A stretch of DNA of 64,000 bases, from assembly GCA_045576635.1 (NCBI GenBank), contig JAZNGT010000035.1, forward strand, positions 1 through 64,000, read 5' to 3'. Shown one piece after another: positions 41,829 to 51,863 of the stretch. The position numbers and the translations under genes are program-made. The DNA is from Congzhengia sp045576635 (lineage in GTDB: Bacteria; Bacillota; Clostridia; UBA1381; UBA9506). Within the stretch, counting starts at the first letter, position 1, and every line of letters begins with the position of its first letter. A model generated the notes under the pieces. It made no database searches, had not been told where the DNA came from, and was given only the letters and a program-made list of their open reading frames with translations.

Positions 41829-44800
41829 TTATTTAAAGTATTTAACCGCTGCATCAAACATTCCGATGTTGAAGTTACCCGGAACATTTTTGTATAAGCC
41901 TTCGCCGATACGTTCAGCGTGTCCCATTTTACCGAACACTCTGCCGTCCGGAGAGGTGATACCCTCGATCGCAAGGTACGAGCCGTTGGGGTTAAACAGA
42001 ATGTCAGTTGTGGCATTTCCGTCTAAATCAACGTACTGCGTTGCAATCTGTCCGTTTGCAATCATGGTTTTTAACACATCATCTGTTGCGATAAATCTAC
42101 CTTCGCCGTGCGAAATCGGCACGGTGTAAACATCGCCTACATTGGTGTTGGAAAGCCACGGCGACTTATTAGACGCAATTCTCGTGCGAACAAGTCTTGA
42201 CTGGTGGCGACCGATGGTGTTAAACGTTAAGGTCGGGCAGTTTTCGTCGGTATCGATGATTGCGCCTAAGGGCACAAGGCCTAATTTTACAAGTGCCCGG
42301 AAACCACTACAGATACCGCAGATTAAGCCGTCACGGTTCTTTAAAAGTTCGTGGATTTCGTTTTTGATGGTTTCATTACGCATAAATGCGGTAATGAATT
42401 TACCCGAGCCGTCCGGCTCCTCACCGCCGGAAAAGCCTCCGGGAACAAACATCATCTGTGAGGTTTTCAGTTTCTGCGCGAACGCATCAATGGATTCTGC
42501 TACCGCGTTCGGTGTTACGTTTTTGATAACGAAAATGTCCGCCTCTGCACCTGCGGTCTCTAATGCCTTTGCGGTATCATACTCGCAGTTCGTGCCCGGG
42601 AATACCGGAATTAAAACTTTGGGTTTAGAAGTCTTAATTTTCGGCGCAACACGGGATTCTGTCATATAGGAGATATTATCGAGCAGTTCTTTCTTTCCGT
42701 CTGTTTGGGTTGCGAAAATCGGCTCTAATGTGCTCTCATACGCAGAAAGCAATGCATCTCCCTGCACGATTTCGTCTTTAAACGCAATCGCAAAGTCGCT
42801 TGTAGTAATACCGAGTTCTCTGCCTACGGGTACGTCTTTACTTAATTCTAATACAAATGCGCCGTAGTTGTAGCCAAACATCTTTTCAATTTTAACGGTG
42901 TCTAAAAATTTAAAACCGATTTTGTTACCGATGCTCATTTTAAGCACCGCTTCTGCTACGCCGCCAAGTCCTACGGTGTATGCACTTAAAACAGTACCGT
43001 CTTTAACTAAGTTATGCACGGTTTTGAAAATGCTCTTTACGCTTTCAGGTTTCGGAAGTCCGTCTTCATCGTATTCGGGTTTTAAGAGAACCACTTTATT
43101 GCCTGCCTTTTTAAATTCAGGCGAAATGATGTTTTTCACATCTGATGTGGTAACCGCAAACGAAACGAGTGTGGGCGGAACGTCGATGTCTTCGAAACTT
43201 CCGCTCATGGAATCCTTACCACCGATGGCGCCGATTTCGTAATCAAGTTGTGCGCGGAATGCGCCCAAAAGTGCTGCCAAAGGCTTGCCCCAGCGTTTTC
43301 CGTCTTTCAGCGGTTTTTCAAAATATTCCTGGAAGGTTAAGTACACGTCTTTAAACTCTGCACCCGTTGCAACGAGTTTGGAAACCGATTCTACCACCGC
43401 AAGATACGCACTGTGGTAAGGGCTTTTTTCTGCGATATACGGGTTATAACCCCATGACATAAGTGAGCATGTGTTAGTGTGACCTTTTTCGACAGACACT
43501 TTATGCACCATTGCCTGAATCGGCGTGTTCTGGTGTGTGCCGCCAAACGGCATAAGCACGGTGTTTGCGCCGATTGTTGAGTCAAAGCGTTCGGAAAGTC
43601 CGCGTTTTGAGCAAACGTTTAAGTCCTTAGAGAGCGCCATTAAACTTTCGGCAAAGGTTCCGTTCATGCGGTTTTCTTTGTAATCTACCGGTGCTTTGGG
43701 TGCGATGTCGATATGCTTTTCTGCACCGTTGGAATTTAAAAATTCTCTTTTAATATCTACAATTTTTTTGCCGTTCCAGGTTAAAACGAGACGTTTTTCC
43801 TCTGTTACTTCGGCAACCTGCGTTGCTTCTAAATTTTCAGTTTCGGCGATTTCGATAAAACGGTCTGCATCTTCTTTTGCAACAACGACTGCCATTCTTT
43901 CCTGCGATTCGCTGATTGCAAGTTCTGTGCCGTCTAATCCCTCGTACTTTTTGGGAACTTTATTTAAGTCAACAAAAAGTCCGTCCGCAAGTTCGCCGAT
44001 GGCAACCGATACACCGCCTGCGCCAAAGTCGTCACAACGTTTGATTAAAAGCGATGCCTCTTTGTTACGGAACAGTCTTTGCAGTTTTCTTTCTTCCGGC
44101 GCGTTACCCTTTTGCACCTCTGCGCCGCAACTTTCGAGTGAATTTAAGTTATGCGATTTTGAAGAACCCGTTGCGCCACCGCAGCCGTCTCTTCCTGTTC
44201 TTCCGCCTAAAAGGATTACCACATCACCAGGAGCGGGACGTTCACGTCTTACATTTTCTGCCGGTGCCGCCGCAACGACTGCGCCGATTTCCATACGCTT
44301 TGCCGCGTATCCGTCGTGGTAAAGTTCGTCAACCTGACCGGTCGCAAGACCAATCTGGTTTCCGTAGGAACTGTAACCTGCCGCCGCTGTTGTTACGATT
44401 TTGCGCTGCGGAAGTTTTCCGGCAATTGTATCCTGTACGGGCGTTAAGGGATTCGCAGCACCCGTAACACGCATTGCGCCGTATACGTAAGATCTTCCCG
44501 ATAATGGATCGCGGATTGCACCGCCGATACACGTTGCCGCACCGCCAAAGGGTTCGATTTCGGTGGGATGGTTGTGCGTTTCGTTTTTAAAGAGCAAAAG
44601 CCATTCTTCTGTTTTTCCGTCGATTTCGACATCCATTTTTACGGTACATGCGTTGATTTCTTCGGATTCGTCCAACTTTTCGAGTTTTCCGTTTTTGCGA
44701 AGGTACTTAACTGCCAAAGTTGCAATATCCATTAAGTTAATGGGTTTTGTTCTGCCGAGTTCTTTTCTTACTTCTAAATATTTTTTGTAGGTGTCTTCTA

Positions 44801-45521
44801 ACAGTTTATCTTCGAATGTAACGTTATCAATGGTTGTTAAAAACGTGGTGTGACGGCAATGGTCAGACCAGTATGTATCAATCATTTTGATTTCGGTAAT
44901 GGTGGGGTCGCGGTCCTCTTTTATAAAATAGTTCTGGCAAAACGCGATATCGTCTAAATCCATAGCGAGCCCCTGCTCTTTCATAAATTCAGAAAGTTCG
45001 TATTTTGTGAATTTACAAAAGCCCGTAACCGTTTTTACTTCTGTGGGGATTTCGTATTCTGCTAAAAGTGTTTGGGGCATATCGAAAGACGCTTCGCGGC
45101 TTTCAACGGGGTTTATTACATACTTTTTAATTGCCTCGATATCGTCTTTTGAAAGCGTGCCATATAAAAGGTACACTTTCGCCGTTTTAATAAGCGGACG
45201 CTCTTTTTGAGAAATAAGCTGAATGCACTGCGCCGCAGAGTCTGCTCTCTGGTCAAACTGACCGGGCAAAAATTCTACTGCAAACGATGCATCGGCGTCG
45301 CCGTCTAATTTGTCTGTCACAATATCTAATTGCGGCTCGGAAAATACTGTGCTTTTGCAGTATTCAAAAAGGTCTTTTTCAATATTTTCTACATCGTAGC
45401 GGTTTAAAACACGTACGTTTTTAAGTCCCTCAATCAGCAAAAGCTTTTTAAAATCTGAAAGCAAGCCTTTGGCTTCGTGGGCAAGTTCTTCTTTTTTCTC
45501 AACAAAAATTCTGTATACCAT
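41829..45521 (-). CDS. purL: Phosphoribosylformylglycinamidine synthase, single-chain type
   Basis: A 1230-residue FGAR amidotransferase that combines synthase and glutaminase in one chain, as in Proteobacteria and many Clostridia, rather than the PurQ-PurS-PurL complex of Bacillus. ATP-site motifs: DTYWSDHCRHTTFL (about 208-221), NETHNHPTEIEPFGGAAT (about 302), and GAGGVSVAIGELADG. The C-terminal glutaminase (about 985-1230) has CGICSGFRALVKLG with the nucleophilic Cys and SHGEGRF. Last gene of the pur operon; its ATG follows directly on the purD stop, and GGAGGTAAG lies in the purD 3' end. Confidence 0.95.
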   Translation of the reverse strand: MVYRIFVEKKEELAHEAKGLLSDFKKLLLIEGLKNVRVLNRYDVENIEKDLFEYCKSTVFSEPQLDIVTDKLDGDADASFAVEFLPGQFDQRADSAAQCIQLISQKERPLIKTAKVYLLYGTLSKDDIEAIKKYVINPVESREASFDMPQTLLAEYEIPTEVKTVTGFCKFTKYELSEFMKEQGLAMDLDDIAFCQNYFIKEDRDPTITEIKMIDTYWSDHCRHTTFLTTIDNVTFEDKLLEDTYKKYLEVRKELGRTKPINLMDIATLAVKYLRKNGKLEKLDESEEINACTVKMDVEIDGKTEEWLLLFKNETHNHPTEIEPFGGAATCIGGAIRDPLSGRSYVYGAMRVTGAANPLTPVQDTIAGKLPQRKIVTTAAAGYSSYGNQIGLATGQVDELYHDGYAAKRMEIGAVVAAAPAENVRRERPAPGDVVILLGGRTGRDGCGGATGSSKSHNLNSLESCGAEVQKGNAPEERKLQRLFRNKEASLLIKRCDDFGAGGVSVAIGELADGLFVDLNKVPKKYEGLDGTELAISESQERMAVVVAKEDADRFIEIAETENLEATQVAEVTEEKRLVLTWNGKKIVDIKREFLNSNGAEKHIDIAPKAPVDYKENRMNGTFAESLMALSKDLNVCSKRGLSERFDSTIGANTVLMPFGGTHQNTPIQAMVHKVSVEKGHTNTCSLMSWGYNPYIAEKSPYHSAYLAVVESVSKLVATGAEFKDVYLTFQEYFEKPLKDGKRWGKPLAALLGAFRAQLDYEIGAIGGKDSMSGSFEDIDVPPTLVSFAVTTSDVKNIISPEFKKAGNKVVLLKPEYDEDGLPKPESVKSIFKTVHNLVKDGTVLSAYTVGLGGVAEAVLKMSIGNKIGFKFLDTVKIEKMFGYNYGAFVLELSKDVPVGRELGITTSDFAIAFKDEIVQGDALLSAYESTLEPIFATQTDGKKELLDNISYMTESRVAPKIKTSKPKVLIPVFPGTNCEYDTAKALETAGAEADIFVIKNVTPNAVAESIDAFAQKLKTSQMMFVPGGFSGGEEPDGSGKFITAFMRNETIKNEIHELLKNRDGLICGICSGFRALVKLGLVPLGAIIDTDENCPTLTFNTIGRHQSRLVRTRIASNKSPWLSNTNVGDVYTVPISHGEGRFIATDDVLKTMIANGQIATQYVDLDGNATTDILFNPNGSYLAIEGITSPDGRVFGKMGHAERIGEGLYKNVPGNFNIGMFDAAVKYFK

Positions 45522-46778
45522 TTATCTTACCTCCAATGCTTTTTTGCCGATATCGTGGCGGAAATAACTGTTTTCAAACTGAACGGTTTTAACCGTTTCA
45601 TATGCTTTTTCGATGGCAGTTTTTAAATCGTCTGCCGTTTCTGTTACGCCCAAAACTCTGCCACCGGATGTTAAGAGTTTTCCGTCTTTTTCTGTTGCGC
45701 CTGCAACGTAGATTAATTTATCTTCCGGCATTTTGATTTCGAAACCTTTTTCGTAATGCTCAGGGTAGCCGTCTGTCGCCATAATCACGCAGCACGCCGC
45801 ACCGTCTGAAAAGGTAACGTCACAGGAGTTTAGTGTGCCTTCCTGCACGCTTTTCATAATCGTGAGCAAGTCGCTTTTTAAAAGCGGAAGTACAACCTGC
45901 GTTTCGGGGTCGCCAAAGCGGCAGTTGTATTCAATCACTTTCGGTCCTTTTTCTGTGAGCATTAAACCAAAATAGAGACAACCCTTAAAGGTTCTGCCCT
46001 CTTTGTTCATTGCCTCAACGGTGGGCAGGAAAATCGTTTTCATACAGATTTCGGCGATTTCTTTTGTGTAATAGGGGTTTGGTGCAATCGTTCCCATACC
46101 GCCGGTGTTTAAGCCTTTGTCACCGTCTTTTGCGCGCTTATGGTCCATAGATGAAACCATGGGTTTTATAGAGTGTCCGTCAGTAAACGCCAAAACGGAA
46201 ACCTCGGGTCCGGTTAAAAATTCTTCGATTACAATGTTACTACCACTTTCGCCGAACACCTTATCTTCCATCATAGAGCGAACGGCTTGTTTTGCCGCAT
46301 CTTTCGTTTCTGCGATGATAACGCCTTTTCCGAGCGCCAAACCATCTGCTTTAATAACAGTAGGAATCGGTGCGGTTTCTAAATAGGCGAGCGCCTCTTC
46401 CATATCGGAAAACACTTCGTACGCCGCTGTGGGAATGTTGTATTTTTTCATTAAGTTTTTGGAAAAGACTTTACTTCCCTCGATGATTGCCGCATTCGCT
46501 TTGGGGCCAAAGCAGGGAATGCCGGCTTCTTCCAACGCGTCTACCGCGCCTAAAACCAACGGATCATCCGGTGCTACAACCGCAAAGTCGATGCCGTTTT
46601 CTTTTGCAAACTTAACCTGCGCGTCGATGTCTTTTGCGCCAATGTCTACGCACGTTGCGTCCTTTTGGATGCCGCCGTTACCGGGAAGTGCAAAAATCTC
46701 TGTAACAGTTTTGTTTTCTTTTAATTTTTTTATAATGGCATGCTCTCTGCCGCCGCCACCTACTACCATAATTTTCAC
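45522..46778 (-). CDS. purD: Phosphoribosylamine-glycine ligase
   Basis: A 418-residue ATP-grasp enzyme for the second step of purine synthesis. VGGGGREHAIIKKLKENKTV (5-24) opens the N-domain; PTVIKADGLALGKGVIIAET is the ATP-grasp; EYNCRFGDPETQVVLPLL the magnesium site. Length is normal. It abuts purL without a gap and lies 41 bp after the AICAR transformylase gene. Confidence 0.96.
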   Translation of the reverse strand: MKIMVVGGGGREHAIIKKLKENKTVTEIFALPGNGGIQKDATCVDIGAKDIDAQVKFAKENGIDFAVVAPDDPLVLGAVDALEEAGIPCFGPKANAAIIEGSKVFSKNLMKKYNIPTAAYEVFSDMEEALAYLETAPIPTVIKADGLALGKGVIIAETKDAAKQAVRSMMEDKVFGESGSNIVIEEFLTGPEVSVLAFTDGHSIKPMVSSMDHKRAKDGDKGLNTGGMGTIAPNPYYTKEIAEICMKTIFLPTVEAMNKEGRTFKGCLYFGLMLTEKGPKVIEYNCRFGDPETQVVLPLLKSDLLTIMKSVQEGTLNSCDVTFSDGAACCVIMATDGYPEHYEKGFEIKMPEDKLIYVAGATEKDGKLLTSGGRVLGVTETADDLKTAIEKAYETVKTVQFENSYFRHDIGKKALEVR

Positions 46779-46819
46779 TTTGGTCTACCGCCCTTTCTTC
46801 CGGAAATGTATGAAACTTT

Positions 46820-48004
46820 TTAGTGATGGAAGAGTCGCATCTTAGTAAATGCCATTACCATGCCGTACTTGTTGCATACTTCGATTACATTATCGTCACG
46901 GATGGAGCCGCCGGGCTCTGCAATATAAGACACGCCGCTTTTTGCCGCACGTTCGATGTTGTCGCCAAACGGGAAGAATGCATCACTTCCCAGTGAAACA
47001 CCTGTGATGGTAGAAAGGTATGCTTTCTTTTCTTCTCTTGTGAAAGGCTCGGGTTTTTCGCTGAACAAATGCTCCCATGCGCCGTCTGTGAGTAAATCTT
47101 CATAGTCATCAGAAATATAAACATCGATGGCATTGTCGCGGTCAGGACGTTTTACTGTGGGTAAAAACGGAAGGTTTAATACCTTGTCGTGCTGACGCAA
47201 ATGCCAGTTATCTGCCTTTTGTCCCGCTAATCGTGTGCAGTGAATTCTGGACTGCTGACCTGCGCCTACGCCGATTGCCTGACCATCTGTTGCATAGCAC
47301 ACAGAGTTGGATTGTGTATATTTTAGCGTGATAAGTGAAATAATTAAATCTCGCACCGCATTTTCGGGAAGTTCTTTGTTTTCAGTTACAATTTCAGAAA
47401 GCAGTTCGGGGTTTATTTTAAATTCGTTTCTGCCCTGACAGAATGTGATGCCGTAAACCTGCTTTTTCTCCTCCGGGTTGGGTACAAAGTTTTCATCGAT
47501 TTCGATGATGTTATAGTTGCCGTTTCGTTTTCCCTTTAAAATTTCAAGTGCCTCGGGTTCGTAGCCGGGGGCGATTACGCCGTCTGACACCTCACGCGCG
47601 ATAAGTTTTGCGCATGTTACGTCGCAGACATCGCTCAGTGCTATAAAATCACCAAAGGATGACATTCTGTCTGTTCCTCTTGCTCTTGCGTAGGCAGTCG
47701 CCAAGGGGGATGCGTCAAGACCTTCGACGTCATCTACAAAGCACGCTTTTTTTAATTTGTCGGACATAGGGATACCAACTGCCGCAGATGTGGGGCTTAC
47801 GTGTTTAAAGGAAGTTGCAGCAGGCATGCCGAGCGCTTCTTTAATTTCTTTTACGAGTTGCCAACTGTTAAATGCATCTAAAAAGTTAATGTAGCCGGGT
47901 TTTCCGCACAAAATTTTGATGGGAAGTTCTGTTCCGTCTTCCATATAGATTTTTGCCGGCTTTTGATTCGGGTTACAGCCGTATTTTAATTCAAATTCTT
48001 TCAT
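46820..48004 (-). CDS. Monofunctional AICAR transformylase (PurH C-domain type)
   Basis: A 394-residue protein equal to the AICAR formyltransferase part of PurH, starting KEFELKYGCNPNQKPAKIYM (2-21). SFKHVSPTSAAVGIP holds the catalytic Lys-His region; GAGQQSRIHCTRLAGQKADN and GGSIRDDNVIEVC complete the site. The IMP-cyclohydrolase domain of normal 510-residue PurH is absent, and the next gene upstream supplies that activity as a PurO-type enzyme. It therefore takes 10-formyl-THF and AICAR to FAICAR. Twelve bp from the PurO-like gene. Confidence 0.9.
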   Translation of the reverse strand: MKEFELKYGCNPNQKPAKIYMEDGTELPIKILCGKPGYINFLDAFNSWQLVKEIKEALGMPAATSFKHVSPTSAAVGIPMSDKLKKACFVDDVEGLDASPLATAYARARGTDRMSSFGDFIALSDVCDVTCAKLIAREVSDGVIAPGYEPEALEILKGKRNGNYNIIEIDENFVPNPEEKKQVYGITFCQGRNEFKINPELLSEIVTENKELPENAVRDLIISLITLKYTQSNSVCYATDGQAIGVGAGQQSRIHCTRLAGQKADNWHLRQHDKVLNLPFLPTVKRPDRDNAIDVYISDDYEDLLTDGAWEHLFSEKPEPFTREEKKAYLSTITGVSLGSDAFFPFGDNIERAAKSGVSYIAEPGGSIRDDNVIEVCNKYGMVMAFTKMRLFHH

Positions 48005-48016
48005 ATCTATCTTCCT

Positions 48017-48727
48017 TTACTGATTTTTATTTACGATGATTTCTTCTGCTTTGCCGCTTTCAAGTGACACACTGCGGACAAAAAGCGAAACCTTGTTTTC
48101 TTCGTTTAAGTTTTGCCAGATAAGGTCAGCAAGTTCTTTTGCTGTGTTGGGAAGGCTTACTTCTTCCGGCTCGCCATAGAAAGACGGGATGGGGTTTCCG
48201 TCACACTTGTAGGTGTGAATAAAGTGGCCGATTCCGTTTCTGGGCTTATAGTCATAATAAAAACGGTTACAAACTTCGGGATTACCGTTTGCGCTTTTTA
48301 AAATAGAGAGTTTGTAGGAAAACGCACCGCTATCGTAATGTACAACGCCCGAAATTCTGGGGGTAAAGTTTGGTGCGTCCGGCTCAAATTCACGCGTTTC
48401 GAGCGCTTCTTCAAATGTTTTGCCCATCCTTAAAAAGTCATACACGGTGTTTGTCTGGTCGCCATTTGTGATGATGTCTGTGTTTTGGAGCGCAAGGTAG
48501 GGATTATAGATAATAAGGCTCGGGTCTGTAAGTTTTGACTCGTCAAATGCCTTTGTGCGCATACCGCCGTCAAACTTTTCGAAAATGCGGTTTCGGCTGT
48601 TTTCGCTTCTGCCCATGATAAAGTAGGCAATCATAGCGTTTTTGCCGTCTTCCGATGCGCCGATTACAATACCACGTCCTGGGTATGTATTTTCACTTAA
48701 CAGTTGTTTTAAATCAAATAATGCCAT
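48017..48727 (-). CDS. purO: PurO-type IMP cyclohydrolase
   Basis: A 236-residue protein of the archaeal-type IMP cyclohydrolase family: NTYPGRGIVIGASEDGKNAM (about 13-32), YFIMGRSENSRNR and RISGVVHYDSGAFSYKL. This family closes the purine ring (FAICAR to IMP) in archaea without PurH. Its position between purN and a PurH-like transformylase that has lost the cyclohydrolase domain supports the function. Bacterial examples occur mainly in anaerobic Clostridia. Five bp separate it from purN. Confidence 0.88.
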   Translation of the reverse strand: MALFDLKQLLSENTYPGRGIVIGASEDGKNAMIAYFIMGRSENSRNRIFEKFDGGMRTKAFDESKLTDPSLIIYNPYLALQNTDIITNGDQTNTVYDFLRMGKTFEEALETREFEPDAPNFTPRISGVVHYDSGAFSYKLSILKSANGNPEVCNRFYYDYKPRNGIGHFIHTYKCDGNPIPSFYGEPEEVSLPNTAKELADLIWQNLNEENKVSLFVRSVSLESGKAEEIIVNKNQ

Positions 48728-48732
48728 TTCCT

Positions 48733-49347
48733 TTATTCCTCCGTCTGTATGAGTTTTTTAGAAACCATTTCAACCGCGCGCGGAAGCAACTCCCACTCTG
48801 CCTGTTCCATTACGCGTTTTTGCAAAATTTCGGGGGTGTCGTTTTCTAAAATTTCAACCGCCTTTTGCAAGAGTATTTTGCCGCCGTCGGGAATTTCGTT
48901 TACGAAATGTACCGTTGCGCCCGTGACCTTAACGCCGTAGGAAAGCGCCGCCTCATGCACGTGAAGGCCGTAAAAGCCTTTGCCGCAAAACGAGGGAATC
49001 AAAGACGGGTGCACGTTTATAATGCGCTCGGGGTATTGTTTGGTGAAGTTTTCGCTTAAAATGCACATAAAGCCCGCAAGGACGATTAAGTCGATTTCGT
49101 TTTCTTCTAAAAGGTTTGTAAGTGCAGTTTCAAACGCATCCCCGGATGCATAGTCTTTTTTCAAAACGGTTTCTGTTTTGATGCCTGCTTTTTCTGCGCG
49201 GGTTAAGGCGTATGCGTCCTTTTTGTTTGAAATTACGAGTTTGATTGCACCGCTTTGTAAAATGCCCTGCTTTTCGGCATCAATCAAAGCCTGCAAGTTT
49301 GTGCCGCCACCCGAAACAAAAACTGCGATGCGCGCTTTTTTTAGCAT
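48733..49347 (-). CDS. purN: Phosphoribosylglycinamide formyltransferase
   Basis: A 204-residue formyl-THF-dependent GAR transformylase. AVFVSGGGTNLQALIDA (8-24) binds the phosphate; LAGFMCILSE and INVHPSLIPSF carry the catalytic Asn-His; VHFVNEIPDGGKILLQ the Asp. The gene starts inside the last codons of purM (7-bp overlap). Confidence 0.95.
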   Translation of the reverse strand: MLKKARIAVFVSGGGTNLQALIDAEKQGILQSGAIKLVISNKKDAYALTRAEKAGIKTETVLKKDYASGDAFETALTNLLEENEIDLIVLAGFMCILSENFTKQYPERIINVHPSLIPSFCGKGFYGLHVHEAALSYGVKVTGATVHFVNEIPDGGKILLQKAVEILENDTPEILQKRVMEQAEWELLPRAVEMVSKKLIQTEE

Positions 49348-50384
49348 ATTGTCACACTTTCTTCGGATGCTTGAATTTCGCCGATGATATATGCATCTTC
49401 GCCGTTTTTCTTTAAAACAGAAAGTGCTTTGTCTGCATCGTTTTTCGATACCACTACGCTCATGCCAACGCCCATGTTATAGGTGTTAAACATATCGCGT
49501 TCGGGGACATTGCCCGTTTTTGCCAAAAGGTCAAAAATGGGAAGAATGCGGATTGCGCTTTTTTCAATTTTTGCGCCAAAGCCTTTCGGGATACTTCTCG
49601 GAATGTTTTCGTAAAAACCGCCGCCTGTAATGTGCGATACTGCTTTTACTGTAACCGCGTCAAAGAGTGCAAGCATGGGTTTTACGTAGATTCTGGTAGG
49701 TGTAATAAGTGCTTCGCCCAAAGATTTTCCGCCAAGTTCTGCTACGGGTTTTAATAAATCATTGTTTTCTACATCAAACACACGGCGTACGAGCGAAAAA
49801 CCGTTTGAGTGCACACCGCTTGACGGAAGTGCGATGATAACGTCGCCTGATGCGATGGTTTTGTTGTCTAAAATTTTGGATTTATCTACAACGCCCACAG
49901 AAAAACCTGCTAAATCGTATTCGTCTTCGGGGTAAAAGCCCGGCATTTCTGCCGTTTCGCCACCGATTAACGCACAGCCCGACTGCACGCAGCCTTCTGC
50001 CACGCCCTCTACAATCTGGGCAATCTTTTCAGGATAGTTTTTGCCGCATGCAATATAGTCTAAGAAAAAGAGCGGTTTTGCGCCGCAGCAGATAATATCG
50101 TTTACGCACATAGCAACACAGTCAATACCCACCGTGTTATGCTTGTCCAGCAAAAACGCCATTTTCAGTTTGGTGCCAACGCCGTCTGTTCCGCTGACCA
50201 ATACAGGATTTTGGATACCGGAAAGGTCTAACGAAAACAGGCCGCCAAAGCCGCCGATATCGGACATCGCGCCTTTTGTTATCGTTCTTGCAATATGGGT
50301 TTTCATCAGTTCTACGGCTTTGTATCCGGCGGTAATATCTACGCCTGCCGCTTTATAACTGTCAGATCTTGAAGTGTTGTTCAT
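49341..50384 (-). CDS. purM: Phosphoribosylformylglycinamidine cyclo-ligase (AIR synthetase)
   Basis: A 347-residue AIRS-fold ATPase for step five. YKAAGVDITAGYKAVELMK (10-28), SGTDGVGTKLKMAFLLDKH, GGETAEMPGFY and SHITGGGFYENIPRSIP are all family motifs. Length is typical. Downstream of purF by 27 bp and overlapping purN. Confidence 0.96.
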   Translation of the reverse strand: MNNTSRSDSYKAAGVDITAGYKAVELMKTHIARTITKGAMSDIGGFGGLFSLDLSGIQNPVLVSGTDGVGTKLKMAFLLDKHNTVGIDCVAMCVNDIICCGAKPLFFLDYIACGKNYPEKIAQIVEGVAEGCVQSGCALIGGETAEMPGFYPEDEYDLAGFSVGVVDKSKILDNKTIASGDVIIALPSSGVHSNGFSLVRRVFDVENNDLLKPVAELGGKSLGEALITPTRIYVKPMLALFDAVTVKAVSHITGGGFYENIPRSIPKGFGAKIEKSAIRILPIFDLLAKTGNVPERDMFNTYNMGVGMSVVVSKNDADKALSVLKKNGEDAYIIGEIQASEESVTIC

Positions 50385-50411
50385 GGCTTTATTTCCTTTC
50401 GATTGTATGAT

Positions 50412-51839
50412 TTATTTTTTACCGTTCCAGCAATATGTACATAATTTGCAAGGTTCTAATCCAATTGCCTCTATGATGCCGTCCAATGACTGAAATTCAA
50501 GCGATGCAAAATTAAACTTTTCACAAATTGCCTGTCTTAATTTTTTGCCGCGCTCGGTCTTCGAGTCACTGTATTCATCGATATGCTTTTCGCCCTCTTC
50601 GCCCTCTAATTCCATAATGACTTTTCGTGCAATGAGTTCCATATCACCCGTAGAACGCGAGAAGTTTAAAAATTTACAACCGTACATAATCGGCGGGCAT
50701 GCCGACCGCATGTGAACGGCTTTTGCACCATTTTCATAGAGAAAGTCAACCGTCTTTTTAAGTTGTGTTCCGCGTACGATGGAGTCATCCACAAACAAAA
50801 GGTCTTTGCCGGAAATCAATTCGTTTACGGGAATCTGCTTCATTTTTGCGATTTTGTCGCGGTCGCCCTGACTGGGAGGCGTAAAACTACGCATCCACGT
50901 GGGTGTGTATTTAATAAACGGTCTTGCGAACGGAATGTGGCTTTGGTTTGCGTATCCGATTGCGTGGGGCGTACCAGAGTCCGGCACACCGCCTACATAG
51001 TCAATGGAATCATCCGCGTTTGCAATTTCGTCGTTTTTTGCCATAATTTCGCCGTTTTTGTAGCGCATCATCTCAACGTTTACACCCTCGTAACTCGATG
51101 TGGGGTATCCGAAATAGGACCACAAAAATGCGCAGATTTTCATTTCTTTTCCGGGTGCTTGAAGCCTCGTTACGGTATCTGCCGTAATTTCTACAATTTC
51201 ACCGGGGCCGAGTTCTCTTTCGTTTTCGTAGCCGAGTTTCTGGCACGCAAACGATTCAAATGATACGCAGTGACCGTCTTCATTTTTGCCGATAGCAACC
51301 GGAATTCTGCCCACTCTGTCGCGCGCGGCAATCAAAACGCCGTCGTCTTTTAAAATGAGAATGGACATGGATCCATCAATCACTTCCTGCGCAAAACGGA
51401 TGCCCTCGCAAAAACTGCTTTTAAGGTTTATTAGCGCCGCCACCAAATCGGTTGCGTTAATTTTTCCGCCTGTCATTGCGCCGAAATGGCCGTAGCCGGG
51501 TTTTGAAAAATATTCTTTTAAAAGTTCATCGCTGTTATTGATTAGTCCCACGGTGCAGATTGCATACGTTCCGATGTTGGAACGAATCAAAAGCGGCTGC
51601 GGGTCGCTGTCACTGATACAACCAATCGCTGCATGGCCGTGCATCTCGTCTAAAATATTTGCAAACTTCGTCCGAAATGGCGAGTTTTCGATGTTATGAA
51701 TGTCGCGCTGCAAGCCCTTTTCATTGCTTACTGCCGCCATACCGCCACGCCTTGTTCCAAGGTGTGAATGGTAGTCTGTTCCAAAAAATACGTCGGCAAT
51801 TGCATCGCGCTTGCTGACTGCTCCAAAAAATCCGCCCAA
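50412..51839 (-). CDS. purF: PurF-like amidophosphoribosyltransferase without N-terminal cysteine
   Basis: A 475-residue homologue of glutamine-PRPP amidotransferase. The N-terminal Ntn glutaminase fold is kept (HSHLGTRRGGMAAV, IGCISDSDPQPLLIR) and the phosphoribosyltransferase loop DLLFVDDSIVRGTQL binds PRPP. However, the chain begins MGGFFGAV where active PurF has Cys (MCGIVG); no in-frame upstream codon supplies a Cys. Glutamine hydrolysis by the usual nucleophile is therefore not possible; use of ammonia or a partner is inferred. The C-terminus CKLCTYCWNGKK could bind metal or an Fe-S cluster. The TTG start follows AGGAGGTG at 7 nt. Second gene of the operon. Confidence 0.85.
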   Translation of the reverse strand: MGGFFGAVSKRDAIADVFFGTDYHSHLGTRRGGMAAVSNEKGLQRDIHNIENSPFRTKFANILDEMHGHAAIGCISDSDPQPLLIRSNIGTYAICTVGLINNSDELLKEYFSKPGYGHFGAMTGGKINATDLVAALINLKSSFCEGIRFAQEVIDGSMSILILKDDGVLIAARDRVGRIPVAIGKNEDGHCVSFESFACQKLGYENERELGPGEIVEITADTVTRLQAPGKEMKICAFLWSYFGYPTSSYEGVNVEMMRYKNGEIMAKNDEIANADDSIDYVGGVPDSGTPHAIGYANQSHIPFARPFIKYTPTWMRSFTPPSQGDRDKIAKMKQIPVNELISGKDLLFVDDSIVRGTQLKKTVDFLYENGAKAVHMRSACPPIMYGCKFLNFSRSTGDMELIARKVIMELEGEEGEKHIDEYSDSKTERGKKLRQAICEKFNFASLEFQSLDGIIEAIGLEPCKLCTYCWNGKK

Positions 51840-51863
51840 AGTGGCACCTCCTGAATTGATATC

